Origin: Opisthorchis felineus
Taxonomy: Eukaryota; Platyhelminthes; Trematoda; Opisthorchiida; Opisthorchiidae
Direction of reading: 5' to 3'
Length of the DNA stretch: 64,000 nt
NCBI GenBank assembly: GCA_004794785.1
Contig: SJOL01001013.1
Coordinates: forward strand, 10,727 to 74,726
Part shown: piece by piece, positions 45,762 through 57,896 of the stretch
Layout: each line of letters starts with the position of its first letter
Position numbering within the stretch: position 1 is the stretch's first letter
The notes under the pieces: generated by a model
What the model saw: only the letters and a program-made list of their open reading frames with translations
Told to the model about the DNA's origin: nothing
Databases searched by the model: none
Translations under genes and position numbers: made by a program

Positions 45762-46870
45762 CTGGATAGGTGGAGAGGACGTGGATAAGCTGTTTGAGTT
45801 TAACCGGGAAATCAATCAATCACAATCAATCTGCTGGGGAAAAATCACAGCTAAATATGATAATTATGATTGGCAACGAACACACGGCCACATCTAAAGA
45901 GAGCACCAATTTGTTAACACCACTGAGAATGCGTGGAAAGCACTGCGAAGCTCAATAAAATCATATAATTCAGCCATAATGCCTTCCCGATACAAAGCCA
46001 GCCTTGTCAGAGCTACAATGTCTGTATAGGGATGGTTGTCTATAGAATTTTTATCACTGCACACGGTCCTGAACTTTAGGACCATTAATTTCTTGATGGC
46101 TGAGTGAGGTAAGTAGGCTGTGCAGACTAGAGGACACGAATAGAAAAGGTATTGGATGGGTGCACTGAGTCTACAAGGATGTTTCAAGACGTTCGCCAAG
46201 CTCGGATCAATCCTCGACATCGACAGCTGCTCTGGTTACGCGCACTCACAGCCACAGAAGAAGGGCTGCATTCCCGTTCTCTACCTTTCATACACCTGAT
46301 AAAAGCATGATGTGAGTCGCCTGGGCCACGAGCTTCGTGGTGCTTGATCATTCTTAACAACATTCTTGGGCGGCTCACACGAAATTACCAGTGGAGTACT
46401 GCCCGACTTTGCAGTTAAACAGAACGGCACAGGAAGGTGGCTTAATCACGACTGAGAGTAGCCACTCCGCCTTTCTAGGCGTTGCTTAGACTGTCGGCTT
46501 TTGAGTCGCTTGTTTCACGATAGCAAACGGCTTAGCACCCGGATACCTGACGTCAGCTCCTGGATGCGGAGGCCGACGCCATTTAGATGACACGCTCAGT
46601 CCACGAAGGTTCGCGACCGAACCAAAAACTAGTCGACGGAACACACCTCAACAAATTCATCCACTTCCAGCCCGAATCGACCAGTAGGTGTCAGGATTCA
46701 CGACAGGAAGTGTCGAGCCCGCGTTCACCTGTCTCAAATGTCACCCCAATACAGACAATTTAAGTCATGGTGTGACGGGTTCCAACCGGCCGAGAAGTAC
46801 TTGCTAGGTAACAAGCTTGCCCAAACACAAGCCTGAACGTCAAATAACAGAAGAATGCCATCCCATAAAA
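45762..46870. other. No recognised gene; expected intron upstream of the V-ATPase exon
   Basis: Short frames only. I did not find the preceding V-ATPase exon (SPYLWAAVG block) on the minus strand here. Confidence 0.35.
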
Positions 46871-47045
46871 GTTCAGCTGTAACAACCTTTCGGTGCATAG
46901 ATGCCATGCCACCGGAGGGAAGCACGGGAGATGAGCTAATGCCAGGTTTCTCAAGCCTAGGCAGGAAGTCGGGATGCAGAGGTTGGGTTTAAGCCGTAGA
47001 CGTCCCGGTTAATAAGTTTACGTCTTAAATACTGAGCTATCTCGA
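46871..47045 (-). repeat. tRNA-derived SINE, minus strand
   Basis: Same order as the 27575-27752 copy when read on the minus strand: A-side tRNA-like sequence, a decayed B box (cttaaacccaacc), a body with cttgagaaacctggc, then gtggcatctatgcaccgaaa and gttgttacagctgaac. It is more diverged, with the B box eroded. Confidence 0.65.
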
Positions 47046-47239
47046 GCTCTCTCGCGTAACATAATGAAGCATGCGTCCCCCAGATGTGATTTTCACACCC
47101 AGATCCGCGGTAATTTGAAAGGTACACCCCACGTCATCAACATCGTCATCAGCATAACATCAGCGCTCAACGGTGATGCCTCATTGAAATACAGACATAA
47201 GTTATTTGAAAGCCACGTTGTGGAGAAAAAATGTGTATG

Positions 47240-47679
47240 AGAAGGGGCCTAGTGCTAGTCTGTCGGTCACCTCCAGACACCCATTCAGGCAAACCGATAA
47301 CAACAAGAATGTAATTCACATTGATTAGCAGCCATATCCTGTAGCGTCTCTAACCATGCACAGCGTGGATCACGCAGACACCATTCTGGAAGGCATCACA
47401 CAGACACTACCCAGACTCTTCGTAATCCCTTTCATATCTATCTACAATATCAGGAGTTGGTCACCTCTTTGCTCGCACCGCTCTCAACTTGGCGCGGGGA
47501 AGAGCATTATTTTCGGTAAACGATGATTCGTCATGCGCAACACGTGGCCAAACCATCGTAGCCAGCATCAGCCTACAGGAGGTATGATTCTGACAACGGT
47601 TATTGAAGACCTGAATACGTCTTAGTTCTGCAGCTCGCAAAGGTCACATTTCACAGCCATACAACAAAACAGTCCGCCA
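47240..47679 (-). mobile_element. LINE-A 3' part (C-terminal domain), cut by an LTR element
   Basis: The minus strand reads WLRWFGHVLRMTNHRLP near 47540 and aligns with 1040-1560 of copy 1. The shared words are ggcctagtgctagtctg versus ggacttagtgctagtct, and gattagcagccat. Similarity stops at 47680, where a TG...CA bounded LTR-like sequence begins. Confidence 0.6.
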
Positions 47680-47955
47680 TGTTGCGTATTTTTTTCCAAA
47701 AAGACCGCGCTTCTCTCCTATTGGCTAGTTGCAGTTTGTGTGTGTTAACGCATTTATCGTTCTCTAAGGCAGTTCAAAATACATATTCGATGTTGCTCCA
47801 GTTGTACCTTGACTTTGGTTGAGGTAGTGAAAGCTCGCTTCCGAAGGTCCTTTCTTCCTTTCTCTGCGCCAGGAGTGGTTGGGCTCAGCTGGGGAGTTGT
47901 GCGCTCGTTCTCACGCCGCGTATAGTTGTTAATCACACCCGTTCAGTTCGTAACA
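47680..47955 (+). mobile_element. Candidate 5' LTR of a Ty3-like element
   Basis: The 276-bp segment begins tgttgc and ends gtaaca (TG...CA). It is followed at once by tttttggcgacgagc, which resembles the primer-binding region after the LTR in flatworm Ty3-type elements, and 50 bp later by a gag start codon. No matching 3' LTR was identified in the window, so the boundaries are inferred. Confidence 0.5.
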
Positions 47956-48005
47956 TTTTTGGCGACGAGCTTTGTTTCGGTCTACTCGTGATCCATCCCG
48001 CGAAA

Positions 48006-48410
48006 ATGGAGGAATTTCTCGAGCAACAGCTTGGGGTGATCGAAATGCTTACGCGGCTGAGAGTTCCCGCTACTAGTGCTACGTCTGTTACGACACCAGT
48101 TCAGCAGGTTGACGGAAGTTCGAATAGCATAGCGGAGTTTAACTATGACCCGGACACTGGCAGCATGTTCGAGGCATGTTTCCGCTGCTACGAGCACCTA
48201 TTTCGAGTCGATCTCACTGCTCAAGATCATTCATCGTATGTCAGGGTCTTCGTTCGTAAACTTGGCCCTGTAGAACTGGAAGAGTGCTGCAATCTAATTC
48301 CTCCACAAAATTCACGCGACAGTTCTTTCGGGGTCACAATTCAAACTCTCACGTAGACATCTGGGGAGCGCTCTCTGTTCAACATGCGGCACCGCTGGTT
48401 TTCTGTTCCC
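48006..48410 (+). pseudogene. Ty3-like gag, truncated
   Basis: ATG at 48006 opens MEEFLEQQLGVIEMLTRL. Then SIAEFNYDPDTGSMFEACFR (about residues 40-60) and LTAQDHSSYVRVFVRKLG follow, typical of the capsid region of flatworm Ty3/gypsy gag. A stop at 48354-48356 interrupts it, but the frame continues as ERSLFNMRHRWF, a conserved gag block. Similarity is lost after about 48410, and no zinc knuckle or pol follows. Confidence 0.65.
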
Positions 48411-48820
48411 AGTGGCCATTAATATCCGAAGTCAGACCCCCCGGCAGGCCATTCCGGTGGTCGGTTCTGATAGGCGTGTTTGATTTCTGGGTTCGCTGGC
48501 TTCGCAATGGCTCAGGTAGGTGTAGGCGTTTTGCATAGACCTGAAAAACGCAGTGCAAAGCAACAGTGGACAAGTGCATGGTGGCACACTAATATTCCAG
48601 AAGTAGCGGCAGGTGGTGATTGTCCCTCCCCACTGGTAACTGACGGGAATGTGGTCTGTTTGAATTCAGGGCTGATTCATTGGTGGGCATCACGTTTGAA
48701 GTGGTTTCGGCTGTTCCAGAAATTGTTACTGCAAAGGATCAGCGTATGATCGGCACATATCTGAAGAAGGCGATCTCCGTTGTCCGTGCATCTCGTGTCT
48801 AATCCAAGACGACAACTCCC
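48411..48820. other. Unassigned segment between gag and LINE-A
   Basis: No frame with recognisable motifs. It may be decayed gag/pol sequence or unrelated flank. Confidence 0.3.
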
Positions 48821-49330
48821 TCAGGTCTCAGCAGCGCTTAGCCTAACTTCCTGAGTGTTCATGCCACTGGCAACCACAACTATGTCTGAGCGTTTAGTCC
48901 GTCGTAAAAGAGAAGCTAGAGCGTCGTGGAAACTGTCTTCGACAGATTCAGAGCTATAGTCAGCTGAGGCGTAGTAGACACAATAAAGTGTGCAATGGAC
49001 CTCACTTTCTAGAGATTCGTCCACAGACGTTGTCAGATGAGCCGCATAGAGGCGACTACGAACGGGTATCCAATCAAGTGGAGACGCTTCCGCTCGACAG
49101 CTCAATACAATACCCACCCAGGCATATCCAGCTGCAGCGGCCTCCGCATCACCCGAGGTGCATAGCCGAAACCTGGAAGAGAGCGAGGGAGCAGTCACTT
49201 CAACTACAGTGCCCGCAGTACTTACAGTACCATTATCCTTGTTTGACAGACAGCATACATCAATGCAGAGGGAATCCAGCGTAGAGGCCCGAGCCACTTG
49301 TCCAGCGTGTAAGTGAAGTAAGCATTCGCC
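48821..49330 (-). mobile_element. LINE-A endonuclease fragment (first of two)
   Basis: The 158-codon minus-strand frame includes SSRFRLCTSGDAEAAAAGYA, GIVLSCRAEASPLDWIPVRS and SDIVVVASGMNTQEVRLSAA. The last block is the EEP motif VVVAGDLNAQVGRLS, with GDLN mutated to SGMN. The catalytic region is therefore dead. Confidence 0.7.
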
Positions 49331-50130
49331 GCTGTCCGTGAGTCTCTATTCCAGTCCTAGACACGAGCCTAACTGAGCCTCAGCGGCGCTAACTCTACCT
49401 ACTTGCGTATCCGCATCTCCGGCAACCACACCAATATCTGAGCTCATAGCCCGCCACAACAAAGCGCTCAAGGCGTTGGGGCGTAAGCAGATACGATGGA
49501 CGGAGTGATTATCGGCGCGTTTACAAGATGCCCTCACAGACATTGTCAAACGAACCGCACATGAGCGACTATCAGCGGGCGACCATTCAATCAGACTTTT
49601 CAGCTCGGCGGCTCAGAATACCAAACCCAGCAGAATCAGCAGCAGTGGCTTCTGGATCACCATGGGTGCACAACCGGGAGCGAGCGGAAACTGATGCGGA
49701 GGTCAGTTCAACATCCGTAAGTGGGTCATGAAGCCTCGGTTCAGATAGACAGCACATCAATAGAAAGCGAGTTCAGCATACATGCATGTGTTGCCCAGCA
49801 TGTTTGAGAGTACGAATGTCAAATAAACTGAGCGACTGGGTTTGAAGTGTCTGTGGTCGTGGCAGTCGAGTCAACCGTAGATATTGCAGCCAACCGCGAC
49901 AGGGCGCACAAGCATCTGTCAGGTCCGAAGAATGGGCCCATGGAGATGTCCAGATAACCAGGGTAAGGAGTGGAAGGCGACTATGGGAAAAAGATAGGAG
50001 GCATCAGCATTCGCCCTTTTTCGCTTACCCGCCCTGCAAACCTGCCTCAGCAAATGAGGCACGCTTGCTCCTCGTCCAGCTGATGGCCTGTGAGGCTGAA
50101 ATCCACACTTATATCGCTTCACTGCTCGCA
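49331..50130 (-). mobile_element. LINE-A 5' region and endonuclease fragment (second of two)
   Basis: A second endonuclease piece follows directly: LSALLWRAMSSDIGVVAGDA and TQVGRVSAAEAQLGS at 49346-49549. Further upstream on the minus strand is the 5'-region block VCRAGKRKRANADASYLFPI (49919-50122), the counterpart of AGKRKQATADAS at 3922-4191. Two partial copies thus lie in tandem in the same orientation. Confidence 0.65.
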
Positions 50131-50480
50131 GTTAGGCGCTGCTATGACCGAGAACCCTATCCCGCACAAGATTGGTCAAAAGTTCGGGCCGCTTGCCGGT
50201 GCGGCATCAAGCCAAACTCTGATTGGTCGAAAGTCTGGACCCAACAGCAAGTCATGACCGAGTATTCGGCGAATGCCGGTTGCAAATGGCACATCCAGAA
50301 GGCGTAAGTTTCCAGAATGTTGTTGCAGCGTACACTTTATATACGACGCGCTGTATAAGCGTTCTTGACCTGGTTTTGGGCGTTAATATACGTTGTGCAC
50401 CCCTTGGGGATTGTTTTTGACGGGGACGCTAGCTTGTGAGGTTCAGACCGAGAACTAAGCTGAGGAAAATACCGTTACTA
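50131..50480 (+). mobile_element. Possible LTR and primer-binding region of a second Ty3-like element
   Basis: The segment contains imperfect direct repeats of gattggtcaaaagttcgg, a TATA-like cactttatatacgac at 50334-50348, and ends before attggcgaaagagaacc, which resembles a primer-binding site. Fifty bases later a gag-like ATG opens. No second LTR was found for comparison, so this is weak. Confidence 0.3.
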
Positions 50481-50503
50481 CAATTGGCGAAAGAGAACCC
50501 ACG

Positions 50504-50660
50504 ATGTCACTCGAATTTAATCGGTTCCGAGAATTATTATAGCAGCAAAACAAGCAGTTTGAAGAAGCACAACCGAAGCCCATTGAATCACTGACTCAGA
50601 GACGGCATATCCAGACAGCAGCAGCCAGTACTGGTGAGTCTTCTGTTTCCTAAACTCATG
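50504..50660 (+). pseudogene. Gag N-terminal remnant of the second Ty3-like element
   Basis: ATG at 50504 gives MSLEFNRFRELL, a stop, then QQNKQFEEAQPKPIESLTQR, reminiscent of the Gln-rich gag start of flatworm Ty3 elements. It ends quickly; protease and the start of RT are missing before 50840. Confidence 0.4.
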
Positions 50661-50849
50661 CAGCCGCCGCCTCAGTCTGTGACTCACATTCTGGTCACAC
50701 TTTTGCTCTCGGTTTAAGCAGAACGCAAACCGTGCACTCTAGGCGTGATGGCAGTGGGTGGATACCGACTGAAAATTAAGGGATTGTCTATGCACTTAAT
50801 GTGCTTAGGTGGCAGGTCTTTGCAGGGGGAGTTCTTGATCAGCCCAGAC

Positions 50850-51690
50850 ATTGGGCGAACAATTTTCGGCTCTTGATGCTTCGTTTATCAAAGGGGCTAC
50901 AAAATTTTGCCCCTTACAGGTCGATATCGTTGTATATAGCATTTCAGAAACAGAGAATGCGGTTCATTTGACAACCGTTCTGAAGTGTATTCGGAAGGCT
51001 GGCCTGCGGCTAAACAAAGCCAAGCTAGCTCAAGGTTCTGCGACACTGCTGGGGCATAAACTGGGTCAAGAGGAGTTTAGCTCTTTGCCGGAAAAATTAA
51101 CGAATTTCCAGGACGGTTTAGCCCCCAATTCAAAGTGGCCTTCACGGCAGCTTCGCGGACGAGGGGCATACTAAAACCGGTTTGTCAAAATTGCAACACT
51201 GTTTCTGCGTCAAGATCGGATGTTCGAGTGGACAACGGAAACGCACGAGGCCCCTGAACTCTTGAAAGCGCGGATGCTGGATATGCAACTCTCAAACTGC
51301 CCATGGTCTAGGAGATGTTTACTATTGCAACGGACGCTACTGACTGGGGTATCGGAGCAGTCCTAAAGCAAGGGAGTGGGGTCATCGTATATGCTAGTCA
51401 TGTCCTGACTAGCGCTGAGAAGTACTCAACCATAGTTAATGTTTAGCGGTCGTCTGGGCCCTGGATAGGTGGAGGCTATACTTGCTGAGATAAAGATTCC
51501 ACGTCGAGACCGATCACAACCCCTGGAGTGGATCAGGACCACCAGAGGTCCTCACGCAAAGCTCGCTCGCTGGGTCCCCGGGTTGCAAGGGTACGGCTTT
51601 ACGATTTGGCATGCGCCGGGGAAAGAGAACCACAGGGCTGATCAAGACCAGATCCTGGAGATGTGGCCCGGAAGATCTTGATCGGCGCCA
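50850..51690 (+). pseudogene. Ty3-like RT end and RNase H, degenerate
   Basis: RT end: QVDIVVYSISETENAVHLTT (from a YVDDIVVYS box with one Asp lost) and LKCIRKAGLRLNKAKLAQGS, then LLGHKLGQE. RNase H in shifting frames: FTIATDATDWGIGAVLKQG at about 51320, YASHVLTSAEKYST near 51390, ALDRWRLYLL near 51455, and HAPGKENHRAD near 51610. Stops and shifts are frequent. Confidence 0.65.
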
Positions 51691-51899
51691 ATAGCTTTGT
51701 AGTCCAACTGGATCCCGGGAGGTTGGTGCAACTACAGCGGCAGGATCTTGTGTAACGAAAGGTTGCAGCCGCCTTGTAGGACGGAAGGATTATTGAGAAT
51801 GGGGAGGATGACAGTGAAGTAGACGTTCCAAACTCACTTCGATAGACTGAGCCTGAGTGAAGCTGGCATATCCTAGGATGCCACCGATTCGGATGTTGT

Positions 51900-52250
51900 G
51901 TGTCCGTGATACCTCGCGTCTTGAGACGGAAGCTGATCGTCGATTACCACGAGATGGTGCACACAGGCTGCGCCAAGATATACGACTTACTTCGGCAGAG
52001 GGCCTACTGGCCAGGGATGAGGAGTGAAGTAATGGATCATGTGGTGGCTTGTAAGCGGTGCCAACTGATGAAAGTGACAACTCAACCCATGAATCATATC
52101 CCTGTATCAGAGGTAGACAAAGTACGATCCATTGACGTCATGTGCTCTCCTCCGATGACAGGCAGCAGAAATCAACATATCGTGATAATGACAGAACACC
52201 TGTTGCGGTGTGTCGAGGCGCAGCCACACCAAAGTAACGGGTGACGACGA
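51900..52250 (+). pseudogene. Ty3-like integrase N-terminal (HHCC) domain
   Basis: The frame reads RRKLIVDYHEMVHTGCAKIY, DLLRQRAYWPGMRSEVMDHV, then VACKRCQLMK. That is the zinc-binding HHCC arrangement (H-x3-H and C-x2-C). A first catalytic Asp candidate follows in RSIDVMCSPP. The frame stops before the second catalytic Asp. It continues the element whose RT/RNase H lies upstream. Confidence 0.65.
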
Positions 52251-54981
52251 TCAGCGGATTGGTAATGCGCCACACCGTGACGAACCACAGGATAACTAAA
52301 ATGATCCTAACAGACCAGGAGCGGCGCTTCGAGAGTGAAGAATTTAGGACTTGCGTAATTCATTAGCGGCTACCTGATGAAAAAGCCGACTCAAAGCTAC
52401 GTGTTTCCTGGTTTTAGTTGGACTCGCAGAAGCAAAGGTTTCCGGCTCCCTGTGTAAAAGTGGATAACGTAGACAGATTAATTTGGTAGTCCGCAGGCCC
52501 AGCCTATGGAAGGATGGTAGGACAGGACCAGTACCCAGAATACACCTTTTGTTCTTCCGCGTCTTGTTCTTGCCCGGTTTCTCTTTCGTCTTTTTTATTA
52601 CTGTTATTGCGCAGCATATCTTTTGCAAATACGTGAGGGCGTTTAAATACGGAATTGGTTGGGGCGCTCAGATGTTGGCTGAAAGGAGGGAATATGAGAC
52701 CAAGTTTAGTTAGCAGACCGAGAGACGGAAGCTACTTGGAAGCTAAAATGTGACATTCATGGAGCATCTATAATACAAGTGGACGGTTCCTATGAAGCGG
52801 GAAAACAGAAGTTAGATGAATCCGCATCTCTCTGTTGGGATGGGGCAAGGCATACGCAAATGTTGACGCAGTGAGCGGCTTGTAAGCTGCCAGAAGTTGC
52901 ACAGATTTCCTCGACCACGGAAATTAACGTTTCATTTCAGGCTCATCAGATTCTTCCTTAAGTCAACTGTTCTGCTCTTTTACGCACTGCTCTTAATTCG
53001 CGGCATTCGTTGGCCTTGAGAAGTCATCCCATTAGACGCAATGCCTACACCAAGAAATAGCAGAAACCTCTCCAAGTCTAGGCGTCTGTAAATAAGTGCA
53101 GCAATCTCGAATCCATAATTTTTTTAGAGGATTCTTCATCATCCGCCTTATGCTGATTGTTGTGATGTATTCTATGCACAAACTTTTTCAGTTGGCCGCG
53201 CGTTACCTTGCTGTTTTTATTTGGTTCGGACCTGAATTACATTTTTACAAAGATGCATAAGAACGAGGGGCTAACAACAGTCATTTTGTAGAACTTGACG
53301 TCTGTATGCGAACTTTGGAATCAGAGAATTTTAACCACATTATCGGGGTTTGCGTTTTGATGGTCACGGAATGCTTTTGCCAGATTGACGTTAGCCTGAA
53401 CGTGAAGTAGTTACCCATGCCGCACCTCCTGGCAGTTTGCGAATTGGAGGCTATTGTTGGCATCACGAAGTTGAGAAATATCCTTCTGCACGAAAGAACC
53501 TCATTGTTTAATTTTCCGCTCCACATCTTTCGAGTGAAACTGAAACAAATAATATTACCAAGTCTAAAAACTCCCCCAAGCAGGCAAAACACTGTAGTCA
53601 AGGCACCATCAAACGGACACTTCAGACTAAGGTTGTCATCTATCGAGTTCAAAAAGTAAAAAAGCATCCCATTTAATAGGCTCGGTGGCCCGATTCCACG
53701 CTTAATAAAGCATGACAACTCAAGCCCGAAGTCATCGGTCAAAAGTTTTTTAACTTAGGTCCTGCGATATATTGATAAATATTTAAAAGCTTATCCACCT
53801 CATTTGTAAAGTATTCATCAGAGAATTATATCCATGTCGAATCCGAGGTAAAAGCGTTGATGAAAAAACCGAGGAGCTAGAAAACAAACTGCGATGCATT
53901 TGTAAATCTACGGTTAGATAGAAGTCGTGCTTAGCATTAAAGAATAGCCCTGTCTAACTTTTACAAAAATAGAGCGTGTTCGTGGTCCAGGAAAAGAAAG
54001 GGAATTCTGCGGGAAGTGCGGTTTTTGAATATTTTGCGCCCAATAAATGGCACTTTCTGTGGGCAAATCCGAAGTGCCGTGATTCCCTAGAATCATGGAA
54101 ACCGCAACCGAATGAATGTTTGCTTCACAAAAGAATCTATACTCCAAAGGACTGAAGAAAGGCCCAGTGATCAACGTTGGTGAACTCAGTCGTATACAAA
54201 TTCCCAGAACGACTGACCTCACTAACAGCCCACGCGATGTCATGGAATGCGAAAATAAAACCTGAAAACTAAGCTAGTTATGTCCAGTTGAATATCCGGT
54301 ATAGAAAGTGTGCTGACTGTTCGCAGAGACTGTCGAAACGGCAGACCTTGGGTAATGGACCCCGTAACTACTGGCATGATTTATGCACTCACCACTTTAT
54401 CTTCACGCGATTCCACGCCACCATATTAAGAGCAGTAGGGTATGCCGGTGCAAAATTCCCTGCAAGAAACCAGCAGATTACCGCTGTCGGCTTTTAGAAT
54501 AAAACCTACCACCCCTATACATGATTGGACGATGGATGTGCCCATGCATTGCGTTAAAATTTCCATGCGAGGAGCAGGTTACTTATATACACGTATTCAT
54601 CTCGTTCTCCCCGGAATACTATGCAATCCTGCATGGTTAGGTACCCCCTTGGTCTGTCTTTTGGACAGGTTTCGGTAACAGCAGTGACATAGAGAAAATT
54701 CGCCACCCGCTATCCTCCGGCCACCTAGTATTCATGCCACGTCCGCCGCCGAATTTTACCTGAGCTGTGGCTTGCATTTCACTACGGCTATTCTTATTAT
54801 ATGTGGAACACACAGGTCTGGCATTATACACGCGGACTCAGGTCGTTCTCCTATCTTGATGGCTTTGGGCCTCATGTACTCCTTCAGAATGTTTGTGCCA
54901 TAAATCGTGAATAATGCACTAAACAATATTTTACTACCAGCGGTTTGGCTCACTGCAATAAATGGCGTGGAACTTTTACAG
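52251..54981. other. No recognised gene
   Basis: A 153-codon minus-strand frame at 53281-53742 and an 80-codon plus-strand frame at 53417-53659 overlap. Neither carries a motif I recognise, and mutual openness suggests a decayed repeat. The rest has short frames only. Confidence 0.3.
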
Positions 54982-55146
54982 GCCAGCTTTCAAACCCTCG
55001 TTCGAAGATCGATGTTCTACCTGCTGTCAGAAGGTAAAAGTTCCGGATACTTCAAAGGCTATATCCGGTCTCGTCCAGTTACTCCACCAGATTTTGTTCA
55101 AGCACTAAGTAGCTGGCAAAAGACGATCCAGGCACCCGGAGTTTAG
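54982..55146 (+). CDS. Candidate terminal exon of an unrecognised gene
   Basis: An acceptor-like aacttttacag ends at 54981. The frame then runs 54 codons to TAG: ASFQTLVRRSMFYLLSEGKS, SGYFKGYIRSRPVTPPDFVQ, ALSSWQKTIQAPGV. Composition is that of a normal soluble protein rather than chance frame. No family is recognised and no upstream exon was located, so it may equally be a chance frame. Confidence 0.25.
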   Translation, partial: ASFQTLVRRSMFYLLSEGKSSGYFKGYIRSRPVTPPDFVQALSSWQKTIQAPGV

Positions 55147-57896
55147 GGAGTTTGCTGAATTTGCTTTGGCATATGTGACGGTATACTTCGTTCTCTCTAT
55201 ACTCAAACAGAAAATCCGCTTGCCGTTCGCAAGAATCGGAACCCTACTAGAAGCAGCGAGTTCCTCTAGTGATGCTTCATTTCATTTATTCCTTTTTATT
55301 CCAAATGAAGTCTGCCTACTTAGTACTGCGTATCGTGACCGTTCCCTGTCTCCCCATAGCTAAATGGACCCCCGTCAAAGTTGTTTAACCGCGCGGTTTA
55401 GGCCCGGGTTTTCTTCATCCGCGTCCGGAAGGCTTCATCATGCCTAAACAAAAGACCTCGAAAATCCAAAAACCTGAATTTATACCCCACAAATACCACC
55501 GGAAGGGTGGCTGAATTAATCTCCTTTCAAGTTGCGGTTTTCGGACACTAGTTCGAACATACCTGCTGTCAATAATTGAACCATTGAGTCGTCGAACATA
55601 GGTGACACGCCTAACTCTCTATTCATTCCGACCCCAGTTCAGACGTTTTGTCCACCAGCTGGGTCCGTCTAATGCATTGTAATCCTGGAGCCTTTTCATG
55701 CCAGATTTCCCAGCCCTGGAGTTGATTTATCCGACATATTCATCTTTGAGTTCCTTTGCCAGAGCCTTACTGTCGGCTGTTTTCTTAGGATTCCCCAGAG
55801 CTTCAAAGCACATTCCCGGCAAAACCGCGAGGCTCGCCTTTTGCGGTGCGCAGTGATTTTGTGCCGTAGCTCCTGTGTGGCATTATAAACCTGCTTCCTT
55901 ACACCCCTCTTGCAGGTTATGCAACCACATTCAATCTGGTTCTGGCATTCGTGGCGGACAAGATTCCTACACTCAGCCACATGGATACAGTGACTTTGTG
56001 GGCGCCACTGCAGGACCCCCAAAGACCCAAGAAAACAATGTATGACGAATAGTCTAACTGAACGACAGGGAAATGGATGGCCGTCTGAATGGACTTCAGG
56101 GTCACGTGCAACGCAGAGCGGCCCACCCGGATAAATTCTTCTTGGGACATTCTTTGCTCTCCTGCTTGCACACACGCTCTAGTGGTACTCAACCACTTAG
56201 AAGTTGTGACGAGTCCGTTTGTGCACGTCCCGCTGAAGGCTCGTTCGTTTACTCGCGAAATCCATTAGTAAGACAACAGCAGTCTAACTTCTTGTCATAC
56301 AACCCAAGCATGCTTACTGGGGCCTCACGTGTCCTTCAACTCCAAGAATCGTTGGGCAGTTTAATATTGGTGTGAGAGTTCTTGTGCACAGTTCGGTGGC
56401 ACTACTTTCAGACACATCAGATATTGTCACAAGGCCGGTTACATAGTGGGTTGTAATCAAATGATCGTGTAAGAACAAACGCACTAGTGCATCTTAGGGT
56501 TGAATAATCACATAAGGATAATTCTACTATAGAGCCTGACAACACCGAAATAAAATTCTAATCGAGCGCAACGGCCATTCGCTGGTGAAGTTTGCTTCTG
56601 CTCTTGAGCGGCAGGTTGAAACTACGGAAGCCACAAGTGACCAAATAAGTCACTCAGCTTGATATTCCTCCAGTTAATATCCCTCAACTTCACGAAGGGT
56701 AGGCCGAATGCGTCAGCTTACAGATGGGATGATTGTTGTGTTTTGTAGTGATAGATTGTAACTTGACGTAGAGCCCAAGTGAACAAACTCTGGTATATAA
56801 ATATGTATAAAATACTTCATGCAAAATTGTGGAATGGTAAAAATAAAAAGCTACTTACAAACTTTATGGCTTCTTAGTGCTTTATGATTGCTCGGTTTGA
56901 GTAGTTTGCAGCTTTTCACGTGAGCCCCACCAAGGTACCACTGGCGGAGTAACATCTGTTGCTTGCCCTTCAGTTCCGAATTTCAGAGCGAAATTAGTCG
57001 ACGTGATAAGAGGTTTGGTTGACACGAGTATGACTGCTGCTCTCGTCTACAACTTCCAAAGTTGTGAGAACAGAGGGAGTGAATATACTCTGATCGCCAT
57101 GATGAAGAGGAACCCCTACAGAAGTGTCCAACATTGGTCCTGGGAATTCTAGAAAAAGACCTGAACCGCAGCCCCTGGCATTTCAGACAGCAGGTTCGCT
57201 GGATAGAATGAAGTATGAAGCAACTGGAAGTGATGCGCTTATGTAACCGTTCCTGCCGTTAAAAACGAGTTCGGATAGTCTGTCAACTGCTGTTTTCCGG
57301 ATTCCTCGGGAGAATATCGTTTGACTCGTTTCGTGGCAGGTATGGTTCCAACCGAAATTTAGTCCAGAACCCAACTCGTCAGAAAACTAAGTTGTTGAAT
57401 TTTACCATCACACTGTAATAGAAGCGTTACCGTCCGGACAAGATTCTGATCACCCCCCATACCTGATTGATTCTAAACTGCGTTCTCTCTTCACCAACAT
57501 CCTGTAGACACCAGCACAAGTTGATCGGCGCTGAATTCGGATGCCATTGTAAACAAGGTAGACCAATTCAACTCTTCTGGATATCAAGCGTGGGTCGGTG
57601 GAAAGATCCAGTCTTGGATGACCTCGAGGAGATCTATGAACCTGAAAACCGATATGAACTGTATGTTGTTTATATCGGTGAAGGTCGAAGACTGGGCTTG
57701 CTAGGATGTACGGGACGAAGGCGAATGCTTTCCTTATTCCCACCTACACTGCGGTGTCACTCCTAGTTATAATTGGTAAGATCGTATCGCATTAGTTCTA
57801 ATGGATTCAGGACTCTACTACCTGCTTAGCGGCAATGGCGAGCTGTTCGATATTGGATGGTAGCTAACGCTCACTTACATTTCTCAAATTGCATAG
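55147..57896. other. No recognised gene; expected upstream introns of the V-ATPase exon
   Basis: The longest frame is 159 codons at 55696-56175 (minus). It is Cys/Arg/His-rich (ECGCITCKRGVRK) without a recognisable domain; a 91-codon frame overlaps it. The first V-ATPase c'' exons should lie here if the gene is in place, but I did not identify them. Confidence 0.3.

Noticed and set aside
52370..52430. Possible third hammerhead (CTGATGA at about 52374)
   Set aside because: The core word is followed by no complementary stem II, and the GAAA position reads CAAAG. Only a chance or decayed match.
53281..53742. 153-codon hydrophobic frame as a membrane protein gene
   Set aside because: The opposite strand is also open, there is no motif or splice context, and no start context supports it.
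55696..56192. Cys-rich 159-codon frame as a zinc-binding protein
   Set aside because: Cys and His spacing fits no known finger, and two overlapping minus-strand frames are equally open; probably chance.
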